NCBI GenBank assembly: GCA_903813345.2
Contig: CAIIXF020000007.1
Coordinates: 29,683,564 to 29,747,563, forward strand
DNA from: Owenia fusiformis
Lineage: Eukaryota; Annelida; Polychaeta; Sabellida; Oweniidae
Direction: 5' to 3'
DNA length: 64,000 bases
The notes beneath the pieces were generated by a model, which saw only the letters and a program-made list of their open reading frames with translations, was not told the DNA's origin and searched no databases. The translations under genes and the position numbers were made by a program. Shown here piece after piece: positions 1 to 17,894 of this stretch; within the stretch, counting starts at the first letter, position 1; every line of letters starts with the position of its first letter.

Positions 1-389
1 ACAAAATCACTCTACTACTTTTCGAGTTATAGTAAAATACGTTAAAATGGTGGTCATTTTTCAAAATGGCCATCTTCTACCAAAAGTGTCAGTTATAGTA
101 TTCACATTCTTTAATATCTACATTTCTAGCTTTATTAATGTCCTATATAATTTTTTTATTGCTATTACAGTTTTACATATTGCACCTAAATTACTGTAAA
201 ATCGGCACTAAAATGGCCGCCAATTTTAAATGAGCGGCCATTTTGAAAATCGGCTTTCGGGCAGAACTTCTACTACCATAGGGTATATGTGTACAAAATA
301 TGAACAAAATCGGGCCAACGGTATTTGAGTTATTGCCTGGACAGACCCTATATCCCTCCTAACTTCGTTCAATGGGATAATAATGAATA
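1..389 (-). repeat. Dispersed ATCCCATCGAAC-family repeat, copy cut by window edge
   Basis: Reading on the minus strand from about 389, this starts with a variant of the element head (ATCCCATTGAACGAAG, then GGAGGGATATAGGG), continues through the 'gcccgattttgttcat' block and ends in the 'aaaatggccgcc' subrepeats at the window edge. The same family occurs at 13983-15090, 48200-48854 and 58019-59204. It lies downstream of the fourth visible exon of the SOD gene. No coding capacity is seen. Confidence 0.8.
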
Positions 390-511
390 ATCCCAAATAT
401 GAACCTGAATCATTGACTTGCATAATCCAAATACCTTAATAGATAATTTTGCTAAATTAAACCGATGAGGTAGTCTAAATTGAAGAATGTGGTAATTTCC
501 TATGCGAATAC

Positions 512-3500
512 CTTTAAATAGTATGCATGCTCCCATACATCTATGACTAATATAGGCTTAAGACCCTGGGCAATAGGCGAGTCTTGATTTGGACTAGAGC
601 TTATCATCAGTTCCCCTCTTGGGTTTGTCTCACTAGGAAGTCTGCTCAGCCATACATAACCTGTAACATCAATAGGAATGTCATTCAGTTAATTCAAAAG
701 ACATTTCATTTGACTTGCATGTAACAAAATGCCTAGAAGACCTTGTATTATGAGTTGAAATACTTTAAGACTTTTGCAGTAACAAGATTTGTATAATTAG
801 TGATAGACTTCTAAGCAAAAAGGACAAGGTGTCATGTGAAAAGGTGAATGGTTAAAATGAACTTGGGTCTGTTTTTGGTCTTTTCTCCCAAAGTTTGCAT
901 CATTATTACCATTATCATCATCAGTACGCATATTACAAGTTCAGCAAATTCAGATCAGTATGCATATTAAAAGTTCAGCAAATTAAGATCAGTATGCATA
1001 TTACAAGTTCAGCAAATATATATCAGTATGCATATTAAAAGTTCAGCAAATTAAGATCAGTATGCATATTACAAGTTCAGCAAATTCAGATCAGTATGCA
1101 TATTAAAAGTTCAGCAAATTAAGATCAGTACGCATATTACAAGTTCAGCAAATTAAGATCAGTACGCATATTACAAGTTCAGCAAATATATATCAGTATG
1201 CATATTACAAGTTCAGCAAATATAGATTAGTACGCATATTACAAGTTCAGCAAATTAAGATCCATGGAAGGATCACTGTGTTGCAAAACAAAAGTGATAT
1301 TCAGTAAAACCTGTTTTAGTGAACACCTCTCTCTAGTGAACACCTGTGTCTAGTGAACACCTCTTCTCAGCACATACTACACTGAGTTCTGTATAAAACT
1401 GCCTCTCTGTAGTGAACACCTACCTATAGTGAACATATTTTTGTGGCTCCATAGGTATTCATTGTACAGGGTGTCCCGAAAGTATGGGGCCCCCCCTTGG
1501 TAGACATATTCCAGTGTCCTCATAGTATGTGTCATATATCATTTTAAAGCTTATCCAAAGTTACATTGATTTGCCAAGTATCATGGTTTAACTCCCAAAT
1601 GGGAAAAAGTTACAGTCATTTTAAAAGTTAGTGTTTTGTTAAAATAAAGTTCAATTTTACACCACATTACTAGTCAATGCGTCCCCCCTTGGCCATGTTA
1701 ACAGCAGCAATTATGTTCAGATATGACCTTAAAAGCCCTTCAAATAGGGGTGTGGAATTTTATAATCCTCTTTAAACCTGGTAAGGCACTTTAGAAGAGT
1801 TTCCCTAGAGTTTCTACACTCATCGTTCTCTTTTTCCAACTCAATATCCATTCGACCCGAAAAGAATTGCTGCTGTTAAGATGGCCCGGGAGGACACATT
1901 GACTAGTGATTTGGTGTAAAATTGAACTTAATTTTGACCAAACACTAAATTTTGAAATGCCTGCAATTTTTTCACATTTGAGAGTTGAACCATGATACTT
2001 GGTGTATCAATGTAACTTTGGATAAGCTTTAAAATGATATATGACACATACTTTAACAACACTGGTACATGTCTGCCTAGGGGGGCCCCATACTTTCGGG
2101 ACACCCTGTACACAAGTTTTACTGCAATCAATTTGCCTTTTCAATGTGAACATCTTTATTCAGGAGCATAACATTGATTATCCTAAAGGTGAGAGTAAGT
2201 GTGTATTCGCTAGGAAATATTGCAACTAGCAGTGAAGGGTAGCTGGTGGCTATCAGACTTCTCAGCAGTGGGCAATAAAATCTATTCAAATGCTAATTGG
2301 GTAATCATTATTTCAGCTGATGGGTTGGATATTTGGTATATAACAAATGCACAATAAGAGGCCAAGTGACTTTGATAATAGGCTAATAAATAAAATGGAT
2401 GGGTTGAGAGTCAGCAAAATTAGCATTATTAAGTATCTTTTCAAGGTTAATTTTAAGATAAATGATCAAGTTTTGGATAAATCACAAGGCATGTTATTAG
2501 ACTGCTATGCCGATGTTGACACACACTAGTGCCAAATGCAATGTACTCCATATTTGGTCAAACCTTTCTTAGGATCTTTTGCCTTTTTTGTCATTCTGAC
2601 ATGTCTTTTGTATTTTAAAGCCTAAGTTTTTAAGTAAAAAATAACTTAAAGGCTTTAGTCACTACTAAACAGACAATTTACATGAGGGGCCTAGTAGAAT
2701 AAATTCCAATCCATTACTATAAATTACACATACCAGAACCAAAAAGAGTCTTGGCTGCATTGCTGAACACATCTTTAAAGGATTCAAAGCCGCCATACAC
2801 TTCAGCTATCTCTCTTACTAGTGCAACTGCCTCATTTGTTAGTTTTGTATCATTGTTTACAGGTCCCATAACAGCCCAATAGATGGCATGGTTCACATAA
2901 CTACAACAAATAAGAGTAAGAATTAATAGGATGGGTTAAAAACAACAATCAGTGTGTCGTGAAAACTGATCTATAGGCTACTGATTAATGCCTTGTAAAA
3001 GCATTTAACATATTGTTTACATAATGTTACTTGTTAATGTAATTATCTCGATGAAAAAATTACTCCAGACCAATAACATAAATATTTCATTGCAACCATT
3101 GTTCTTTAATGGTGTATGTATTAGCTGTCAATACTGAAACAGCTGATGTATTGTCACGTTTGAACAGCCTGAATAGAATGATAAAATATGCTCATCAATA
3201 GTGCATGATCGCTTCAATATTTTTTCTGCTTATTCCTAATTCTATCAGCATTCAAATACCTCAATATGTCATCCTTTTAAGGTATTTCTGCAAATTCAGA
3301 AATTCTAATTCTCTCGCGGTTTGCTCTTCCTTAAAGTATTTCCTTATATGGACAAAATATTACCCATGATGCAAGTCGCGGTGGAACAAATTCTTACTCC
3401 CTTGCTTTTCCTTCATTGATTTAGCATGTGGATTTTCATGCCTATTTTTCAATCGCTATGTTCAATCGAATCTCTTACGATTGGACGGAGACGGAGTGTT

Positions 3501-6500
3501 TCGAGGAAAACAAGCGATTTCTCGAGAACAAGTAATGGATTTGGACTGGGATTTTAGCAGATGAGAATATATGAGTTTGTGATCGACTACTTTGACAGAA
3601 AGATTGACGTTTTCATAAAAATACTACGTAGCTTTGATCAAGCAAAAAACAGTTTACCAGTACCACCAGGAGTTGAATAAATAAGATCTTTGCTCAGGGT
3701 ATTGTTCATCGAATGGTACCTAATATGTCACCATAACGTATGATATGTAAGAGAAACTAGAAAAACAATACTAACGGTCATAGTGGGATCTTCATTAGCC
3801 GCCATTTTATTTCGCTCCGCAGCATTTCCGCATGAATGAAATGCTCCGTCATGCATGTAAGAGCGTTTGAGTTGAATACCGTGAAGACTTCAATGTATTG
3901 TTGCTGCTTCATTCCACTCCAGTTTCGTGGTCAAGCAAAGATTTGGAAACAACACATTCAATGGAATGATTCAGCACACAATGCAGTGAGTTCGGGGCTT
4001 AAATCCTTAGTCAAGGAGAAATGATAAATAGACCCAGATCTTAACCTTTGACATAGATACAATTTTCATCCCGGGGATTCCCTTACTAACCATGTAAGCA
4101 GCTTAAAGTCAGCTCCTCTAGTTGCTGAGAAAAGTTGACTCGAAAAAGAAAGAAAACTTGCAAAAACAATAGACTCAAGATTTGCAATCTGGAGTCTAAT
4201 AACATAATTTACTGTAGAGCTGATGTGCAACATTTTAGGAATGAAATGCATACTAATGGCATTTTGATGATGAGCTAATATTAGCTGATAGTATTATCTC
4301 CATTTACATAATAGCAAACTCAATAAAATACAAGGATACACTTAGGATCTGTTGCTTTTTCATACAGTTTGCTGGTTGCTCTTAGTTCCAGACGTCAGAC
4401 TTTTACAAGTGTATATAATAAGTGAATTATGGTTTATAGGCATACTGTTGCATGTTAACCAACAGTTCTTGGACCTGTTGGCTCAAGCGTTCTTGCACAG
4501 CAGTTTGATTCCCAATTTCCATTGTGATTGTTTCCGAAGATGAGAATGTCAATTAAGGTGTGAATGTTTTAATATTGGGGATAATTTAATTAATGAGAAT
4601 GAGGAGGAGGGATTTGAATCTGACAGCTGAGGAGGAAGTCGTAGAAGTTTTTTTTAATAAAATTAATGTAATAGACAGTATATGGGTTATTGTGGCTATG
4701 GTCCCTAGAGGGAATAAAAGGTTTGACACATTATGGTATTTACACAGATTTATGATTTATTACAGGATATGTTAATAGAAGTGTGATATGGAGCTTTGTG
4801 CATTAGGCTCTAAATAAGAGAAATAAATATACAATTTCGATGCTGATAAGTAGCTGTCATGGCCCTTGAAGGCCCCATGCAAAGTTTGAAAATATGTATC
4901 ATCACTGAATTTACTACGACTTTAAAAGTTATTTTAGAGATTTTGAAAAAATATTTTTTTTGTCCATCCATTGTTTTCAGCTTTTTATTTCTCAAATATT
5001 CAAATTTCCCAAGGTATTTCAAATAAAAGTTGACAATTTTTAAATATTAAATATTCCCCTATACAACGACTAAACAAAGGGGACACTATTTATATATATA
5101 AAATGTCATCTAATGATAATGTTTTAGCCCTTTGTTTGCACCCTAAGTGACATCATCATGATGAAGGATTATTTTGGGTGCAAACATTTTTTTGTATTTC
5201 AGTTTTTTCTTACTATGCTAACTTTCAAAATTAAATAAATGTATATTTATGGAATAAATGAATTTTAATGTAAGCGACATCTTTTATATATTTATTAACT
5301 TATTTGTAATTGCAATTTGCACATGCGTTTCTCTAGTTCATATTGCATGTGTAGCAAGGATAGGAGTGGACAGCTTTTATCGAACAGAGTTTAGAACTTT
5401 TACATAAAAATGGAAGAAACTATTACAGAAGACTCAAATTTATTTATGTTGATAGTCTAATAAAGATATGAATGGAAGATATGAAAGGAAAATTATATTA
5501 TCTTTCAAATGTTACTGTAGAATTAGTTTCTCTGAAAACAAAAATTTTGAAATGCATTTTTCTCTGAACCACTTTTGCTTCTTTATCAACCAATTTCTTA
5601 ATTCTTTAAACAAAAACAGTTAAGGATGAATGCTATGCAATGGTAAGAGTTTTCTCTTATCAAAAGATAGGGTGACATCTGAAATTCAGTTCAAATAAAT
5701 TCAAAATTTTTCGAACAAAATATTCTTCAAAAACGATTTTTTTTAACATATGGGGAAGACTACAATATGCACCAAAGTGGATTAAACTTTATATGGGACC
5801 TTTAATGAGAGTTTCATTATGAAAGGAATGCCAGGTACTTATTCAATGAATCCTATTTTGATTGGGTGTTGAAGTGATTGCCATTGTCATGGAGACAACC
5901 ATGCGTTCCTAACATTGTGTTAATTAATACCTACCCACCACCATTGTTCTGTATTGCCATCCTATGTTCGAGTGGAACATCCCCAAGATTGCCCAGTATT
6001 GTATAGATAGAAGCCTTTGCCAAGTCATTGTCGGCATCCTGGAATCAACCAATGTTTCATTAGCATATACAGTGGTATTTTAATCAGACTATTTGTTCAG
6101 TAATTAGTATCAGGGGGAAAGTACATTGAAATCAAATCAGAATTTTGAAGGTGTAAAAATAGTTTTATTGGAATGATGTCCTGACTCTAGGCTGTATCAA
6201 TTATCAACAATCCCATTTGAATAACTTGATTAGTTTATTGTCGAGTTGCTAACAAGTTAAAGAGAGAATAAGATCTAGCGAGCAGGCTCAACAAAAAATT
6301 GTTTCAATTTTAGAATATTTTTGGCTCATGTCATTCCTTGTCATGTCTATTTTCTAAAAATCACAAAAAGTACATACTTTATTCCAGGAAAACTAAAACA
6401 TTTTACAATATGTATTGTTAGTACCTCAGTTGAAATACTCGATTTTGATTGGTCAACGAGCGGTGAATAATTTTAACTGTACACCGCGCAATGCATTGCC

Positions 6501-9500
6501 GGTGAATAATATTCCCAGCATTCCACTAAAATGACGTCATTATCAGACGATAAAATGGCCGCCGCTAGCACTAGCCATTTCAAAAATGTTGAAGATGAGG
6601 ATATTATTAGTCTCTTAGAGAGTAAAGACAGTCAAAATACGAAGAAAAATCTAAAACTTTGTACAAAGCTGTTAGTGGACTTCGCCCAGGAGAGTAATTT
6701 GACTCCATTGAGTGAACTTACTGCCGATATACTGAAATACAACATGAACGTCTCGAGGGTCTGGATCCAACTTCAAGTCAACTTCAAGGGTCAGAAAAAT
6801 CTAAGATATTCTTCGGACTAACAAAACAATTATAAACCTCTCCATTCGGTTTACTGTCAAAATTATATCCCTCGACTGTAAACCTCGACCTACGGTCTCG
6901 GTTTACAGTCTTGGGATATAATTTTGACAGTAAACCTCTGGAGAGGTCAATAATTGTATATTATTTTTCTATATACCATTCTTATTATTTGGGAGAATTT
7001 AAACATTTCTCACCCATTTTTGCACTTTGAATCATTAATAACTTCACCAATTTATAACATATTGTGAATCTTTTGGGATTTTTGGGATTTTTGTATTTGA
7101 TATTGTAAGGAATAGATTGGTAGGTCAATTATACATGTTGCTTGTAATTTTGTCACCTCCTATAGATCAGATTCTGCCTTTAATCACCCATTCAGATACC
7201 GGTTCACAGGTTCATGTTATTTGACAAGTCTATAGCTGTTCTTTTATAGAATTCTGATGAAGAAGAAAAAAATGGGGATGGGTGTGGGAGGTGGGAGCTG
7301 GTAATAATTAATTGTATATTATAGTATAATGTACATAATTTTAATTTCATTTAGTGGGAAGGAAGGTGGTAAAAGGCTATTTGTAGCTTTAACCGGAAAG
7401 TATTAAACATTTTTATAGATCTGCTGTTTGCATACTCTCTTACCAGTGATTTTCATCTTGAAATCTTCATACCTTGGTAAAGCAAGATGGGTGTTTGTTC
7501 AAAATTCAAATTGCTTCTAAAAAGTTGATTTATTTAATTTACAAGGGTTGTTGGATGGTAGAGCTACTCGATTTGCAGTTAATCAAAAGGTGGAAATGTT
7601 ACAATTGTAAAATTTGTAACAAATTCCTGATGACTCCTTAACACTTAGGCAAGATATAAATGTAAGAATACAAATCTTTTCAATCTTATTTGGCGTTATT
7701 AGGATTTTTATAAAAAATGAAGAATGAAACACTTTGTATTCTAATGAGACAAGTGACGGTAATTTTAACCTAAATAGTTAATTTGAAACAACGTCTTAAT
7801 CCCTCTCCAGAGGATCTGAATTACTCCCAGGTTTCAAGATACATCAAGACCACTATCAAAAGTCTAGGGATCTTGATTATTATGGCACAATGTATCATGA
7901 TTTATTATTCATTATAATGTATGTATATTGAATTCAAAATTGCTCTGGGCAAAATTCAATTGAGTAAAGTTGATTAAAATAATGGAGGTGAATATTTTAA
8001 TAAAACTTGTTAATTAAGCCTGAAAGCTAAGTTATGAGTTTCAATACTGTCGTTTTTTTTCATTTTCATTTTGAAAAAACTTTATGTACACACTGTACAT
8101 TCCATTCCATTCCAAATATTTGTAATAAAAACCATGTTGCAATATTCGGCAAGTTTTTATGCATCAATGAAAACATCATCTGGTCCATATCAAAAGTAAG
8201 TTATCAATGACCCTAATCATAAACATAAGCCGACCGACCATAAACAGGTGATAAATATGGGAAAATGAAAATGTTCACTGTTTGAATATTTCTTAACATT
8301 TATTGGGATATATAAAGTGAACACACACTTCTCATTGAGAGACTTCAAGATCACCAAGAAAGCTAACATTGCTTTACAGATATACTAGTTTCAAAGGGTT
8401 ATCTATTCAAATACCTGAATTCCACGTAACCTCTGATCCATAAATATGGCCCTAATGAAAGATTCATCCAAAGACCCCTGTCCTATGGGTATGGCTTGAA
8501 AGACACACCACTTTTTTATTTACAATCTACTAATTCTGTAATGAGTGATCCGCTCACATTTGAAGCATACCAGTCCATGGATATGAATAATAAGGAGCCT
8601 ATCTAAAGACTATTAACATGTGAAGTCTGAATACTAGTTTGTCAACCATTAAAAGGCAAGTAACCTTTGGATATGACTCAAATGAGTAATCTATTTAAAG
8701 ACCATTGACCCTTAAAGTCGACCATAACGGATGGTCTAGGCAATGACCATTTACAGGGTGGGCCAATAAAAATTGGCACATTTCTCTATTTAATCAATTT
8801 TCTTTATTATTTCAGTTCAATCCACAAAAATTCAGAAAGTGGTAAAATGATTATTTGTGAAAATGTTAAAAATAAAATTATGTATGTACATGTACAACTA
8901 TTTTTGGCTCCTCATGGTCATGATCTGTAAACTGCGTGGGTCATGAAAAATTTCCAATTTTTCTCTGCTTGAGATATCACTGCTAAAAATACAGTATCTT
9001 TCATACCACACAACATGTATCCTTTAAATTGTCTCAACACGATTTCCATTATCTGAATTTTTGTGGATTGAACTGCAATAATAAAGAAAATAACGCAGAT
9101 GCAAGTAGGTAGTTACCAGTTTCACCACCAGGTTCGGGCCAGATAGCATGGCGGGTATAGTAGAAAGTTCCCTTTAACTTAAATTACATCTGTTTTAGTG
9201 GTTCATATAACCCCTATGTTTCTAATAATTATTCAAATTAAAATATGTCCAGTAAAAGAAAATGTTATCTGTCAAATACAAGAAAATATATTTCATTTTT
9301 TGTGATTTTGTAACATGGGGTCTATGGCGAATCAACCTGAACTAGAAGTTACATTTTCAAAAAGAAGCAGGATGAGTGGTTAATTAGATAAAATACAGCT
9401 TTGTATACCCCAAGATCTCAGTACACAAGTAGTTGTGGGGTTGTTTGGGGGTGATTTGAAAAATCAATCCCACATTTATGGGGGTACAAAACTCTAGAAA

Positions 9501-10288
9501 GCCCATGGTATAATTTTTTTTCCAAAGCTAGAGTCCATTTCACTGCTTCATTTCGTCAGTAGACCGGCAAAAATAAGAAATTGGGAGACCATTGTGCAAT
9601 AATATATGGAAAAGTATATTCATAATATACATGAATGACATTTGTATATTTCAGATTTTTTAGTTTTTTGTGCAATAAGCCTGTGCCGTCTTGTAATTTG
9701 AAGAATTTCAGCCATGTTAATCTTATTGAAAATAACATGGCAGAGAAACATCCAAATATAAGAGGCCACACACTTTATAAGCCAAACTAGAAGCAATCCA
9801 AGATATACAAATGTCATTCATGTACATTATGAATATACTTTTCCATATATTATTGCACAATGGTCTCCAAATTTCTTATTTTTGCCGTTCTACTGACGAA
9901 ATGAAGCAGTGAAATTGACTCTAGTGATTCCACAACCTAGATGAAAATTCGACTAAAAACCTGAAAAGAGTGTAAAAGTTCCATGTGGAAATACTAATTA
10001 AAATATTCAACTTACATCTGATCTCCATTTTTTAAGTGCAGCATTCATTTTATTTGTGTATGCAGCATGATGCCCATTGTGGTGAACCTTCAGAGTTGCA
10101 GCATCCAAATACGGCTCTAATCCATCGTATGGATAAGGTAATGCTGGAAGAGTGTATTCAATGGACACTTTGTTTATTCCGACATACGGTGCTGTATATG
10201 TACCTTCGATCGTTGTTGAACAATGAGATAAAAAAAGGAAAATACTTAGAAATTTAAAAAATACGTGCATCTTCAGTTCGTCTACCAT
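512..10288 (-). CDS. Mn/Fe superoxide dismutase with N-terminal signal peptide, partial (3' end off the window)
   Basis: Fe/Mn-family superoxide dismutase, which dismutes superoxide to H2O2 and O2. Exons on the minus strand are 10016-10288, 5935-6038, 2734-2900 and 512-660; all junctions are GT-AG and the phases agree. They give 231 residues, and the last 25 or so expected for the family lie left of base 1. Numbering from the Met at 10288, the metal ligands are visible: H69 (in [10 protein letters not shown]), H130 (VNHAIYW), D222 and H226 (DVWEHAYY). The second-sphere residues H73, Y77 and W224 are present, and Q207 (SPNQDSP) sits at the Mn-type glutamine position. Unlike mitochondrial SOD2, the N terminus has a long hydrophobic stretch ([15 protein letters not shown]), which looks like a secretory signal. 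The start at 10288 was chosen for its context (aaaATGg); Met codons at 10318 and 10270 are alternatives. The gene is divergent from sepiapterin reductase. Family assignment is secure; the secreted location is inferred. Confidence 0.9.
920..1261. repeat. 34-bp tandem repeat, about 10 copies
   Basis: The unit is approximately atcagtaYgcatattaMaag followed by ttcagcaaattMag, 34 bp long, repeated ten times with few mismatches. Two sequence subtypes (tatgc/aaaag and tacgc/acaag) alternate irregularly, which suggests growth by unequal exchange. It lies downstream of SOD exon 3, in the third visible intron. Each unit holds a TATGCATA-like palindrome. Confidence 0.9.
1303..1440. repeat. Dispersed 'agtgaacacct' repeat
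   Basis: Starts with cagtaaaacctgt and continues with several degenerate 'ctagtgaacacct' units. A related copy lies at 18790-18937 and ends with the reverse complement, acaggttttactgta. Together they suggest a terminal-inverted-repeat element whose ends are TACAGTAAAACCTGT. Noncoding. Confidence 0.6.
1467..2108. mobile_element. Mariner/Tc1-type MITE with about 150-bp inverted repeats
   Basis: The ends are CAGGGTGTCCCGAAAGTATG and its reverse complement, each flanked by TA (1465-1466 and 2109-2110), the target duplication of the Tc1/mariner superfamily. The inverted arms run inward about 150 bp through 'aagcttatccaaagttaca' and its complement. The roughly 340-bp centre shows no transposase similarity. 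It lies in the third visible SOD intron. The stretch 2111-2733 holds nothing recognised. Confidence 0.85.
2901..5934. other. SOD intron 2, no feature recognised
   Basis: A 3 kb AT-rich intron. Scattered short open frames show no codon structure or family resemblance. I see no RNA gene, and no inverted repeat long enough to call a transposon. Confidence 0.6.
6426..6960 (+). mobile_element. Fragment resembling a Crypton / KIAA1958-type element N terminus
   Basis: A 96-aa open frame (6531-6821) contains [20 protein letters not shown], which resembles the N-terminal 'L.EKDS.NTKKA' region of KIAA1958/QRICH1-like proteins and of the Crypton tyrosine recombinases related to them. The frame ends before any catalytic R..HxxR..Y residues, so it is a remnant. 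It is followed by a palindromic stretch (6836-6950) in which 'gtttactgtcaaaattata' recurs inverted. Upstream is the common motif 'ttgattggtcaacgagcgg'. It sits in SOD intron 1. The family call rests on motif memory only. Confidence 0.4.
8754..9092. mobile_element. Truncated TA-flanked MITE
   Basis: The left end CAGGGTGGGCCAATAAAAAT follows TA. An inner arm 'ttcagttcaatccacaaaaa' (8813-8832) returns inverted near 9060-9082. The right outer end, expected as a complement of the left, is missing, so the copy is broken. Noncoding; lies in SOD intron 1. Confidence 0.6.
9528..9924. mobile_element. 397-bp inverted-repeat element with near-perfect arms
   Basis: CTAGAGTCCATTTCACTGC at 9528 is mirrored by a complement ending at 9924. 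The arms run about 125 bp with only a few differences, so the copy looks young or recently gene-converted. The roughly 150-bp centre includes a segment (about 9735-9817, minus) similar to 51266-51345, so the family is dispersed. Open frames here are products of the palindrome. Confidence 0.8.
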
Positions 10289-10549
10289 TTTGAGCTGGAA
10301 TATCACATGACCAGTCATGTGATCTTGAAATGAGGGGATTGATTATGTCATTTTAACGCATAATGATATCATATTTGATCAATATGATTTCATTATCTCG
10401 GCATATATGATATAATTATTTAGAGGGGAGTAAATAAGATGACGTGAAATGTCCTATGTATCATACATTTTGAAAGTAAAATTGTACTTTCACTTTCGAT
10501 TGGGAATCCTGCCTCGTTTTGAAAGGAATAAATTAGGGGAAATACCATC
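10289..10549. promoter_or_regulatory. Putative bidirectional promoter, SOD (-) / SPR (+)
   Basis: Only 261 bp separate the proposed SOD start codon from the sepiapterin reductase ATG, so core promoter and 5' leaders of both genes must lie here, or first exons must overlap. The stretch is AT-rich (several 'catatttgatc/tatgat' words). No TATA box is placed with confidence. A 'gatgacgtgaaatg' stretch at about 10439 resembles a CRE/ATF half-site. Function is inferred from position. Confidence 0.5.
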
Positions 10550-16193
<5,644 letters not shown>

Positions 16194-17175
16194 GTGACCT
16201 CTAGGTCGAAATGAAAGGCAATAATCTGATACAAACAGTGTTGTGTTGATTATGCGAGCATTGATGGCTTAAAAATATTTATGATATGCATTTTATATGC
16301 CATACAAACAGTAATGTTTTTCATATGAGAGTACACGATACCCGATTTGGTATCTCAAACTGGCCACTTGACAATGTTTTTAAACTATTTCATAGATGTC
16401 GCTGCAACATACTTTATCATATTTTCAATTATTTAACCCCTGTAAGAAGGGTGATTACTTGACGTGGTTCAATTTGCAATATTTTGATGCGGAATTTAAC
16501 TTGTATCCAGGTTTGCTGTGTCTTTTGCTGTTTTTTGGAGCACGAAAATTAGCGTCGATTTACGCACGAATACGTGGGTATTACGTTGTTCTTTTGAGCA
16601 ATATTGATTTTTTAAAACTGCGCTATCTATCAATTACACCGTTCGTCAAAAGCATTAAATCAATTGGTCAGTTTGAACAGTCAAATCTGTCATTGTGTTA
16701 AAATATTGCTGTTTGACATCATAGTAATATATTCACATTCCCAAAGATGAGTAAATCAAATATAAACATTTATCATGTATGACAATACGCTGTGTTTTGT
16801 ATGTCTGGTTTTTAATGTGTTCTATGACCTACTAGTCAGTAGTACTAAGTACAGTCATGGGGGTAGTGTTTTCCGGGGAAAATGTGTCTCGTATACAAGT
16901 TCCCATACTATAATCCCATAGCATGAGAAATTAATACTGTACAGTCACCTGCACTCGTTGAGATGGTCTTGGCACTAGATAACAGTCTCCCTGTTTTGAA
17001 GCAATTAAGTGTTGCACACATCTAGTTTTATTAAAATGACCTTGCAGCTAGTTGAAAATTACTGAATGTTTGAAGTTTTTTATCATAGTTACATGAGAAT
17101 TACAATAATTTCGCACAGATTAATTTTTAAATGCACGAAACTAAATTGCACCCAAAAAATACTGGGAATATAGTA
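16194..17175. other. SPR 3' flank
   Basis: Presumed 3' UTR and downstream sequence of sepiapterin reductase. I could not place a poly(A) signal with confidence. A 101-aa open frame at 16396-16701 has no recognisable family or splice context and is not called. Confidence 0.5.
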
Positions 17176-17594
17176 CACAGGGAGATAATAGATATGCCAA
17201 TCACTCAATTAGTACAAAATTAGTGCTAAATTAGCACTCGTGGCATGAGTGCCAGAGTGCCTATGTGTTACTACTTGAGTGCTATTTTAGTACTAATTTT
17301 GTGATCAATGAAATAAATGCTATTTCATCACTCATGATATGAGTACTCGTTTAGTACTAAAACATGCAATTAATGAGTGGTCATAGTATGAGTGCTAATT
17401 GAGTAATGAAAAATCAATGAAATTAGCGCTATTTTATCACTCATCATATGAGTACTCATTTAGTACTAAAACATGCAATAAATCAGTACTCATGTCATAA
17501 GTGCTCATTTAGTACTAATATTTGCTGAAATGAGTACTCAATTAGTGCTAAAATGCCATGAGTACTATTTTAGTACTCGGCATATCTCCCTGTG
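17176..17594. mobile_element. MITE packed with AGTACT palindromes
   Basis: The ends are CACAGGGAGATA... and ...ATATCTCCCTGTG. The 419-bp body consists of diverged short units of the form 'atgagtactcatttagtact', with AGTACT occurring repeatedly and frequent TTTAGTACTAAA palindromes, so either strand can fold into many small hairpins. It is noncoding. The superfamily is unknown, and no clear target duplication is seen. Confidence 0.75.
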
Positions 17595-17678
17595 ATGTGA
17601 GATATATGTATAACATATTTTAAGCATTTATAAAAAAGGAAATTGAATTGAAAATCATGATACTTATTTGGAAAAAAA

Positions 17679-17894
17679 CGAGAATTCTTCAGTGAATGTA
17701 TTGTTCGTGACTGGAACAGCCTCCCAGAAGACATGGTCTCTACCTGGAGCCTAGGTGACTTCAAGGTAAAGTTTATGTCCGCTACTTTAACCCAGATACT
17801 TAGTAGAATACAAGAGAGAGAGGAGGATAATCCATTTACACTCACTAGGTTTCTATCTTGGTGCAACCTGTCACTATTTCAAATTATATGGTAA
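17679..17894 (+). pseudogene. LINE reverse-transcriptase ORF, C-terminal remnant
   Basis: A 72-codon open stretch ending in TAA begins REFFSECIVRDWNSLPEDMV, then STWSLGDFKVKF. This matches the usual end of metazoan non-LTR retrotransposon ORF2 proteins ('F..R....WN.LP..VV.A.S...FK..L'). No upstream reverse transcriptase domain is attached, so this is a 5'-truncated insertion. The opposite-strand open frame over it is a shadow. Confidence 0.75.

Noticed and set aside
1-500. Last exon of the SOD gene
   Set aside because: I looked on the minus strand for the expected 'NVRPDY...INW' end and found none; the interval is mostly repeat, so the exon should lie beyond the left edge.
16396-16701. 101-aa plus-strand ORF after the SPR stop
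   Set aside because: No recognisable domain, no splice link to SPR, composition like surrounding noncoding DNA.
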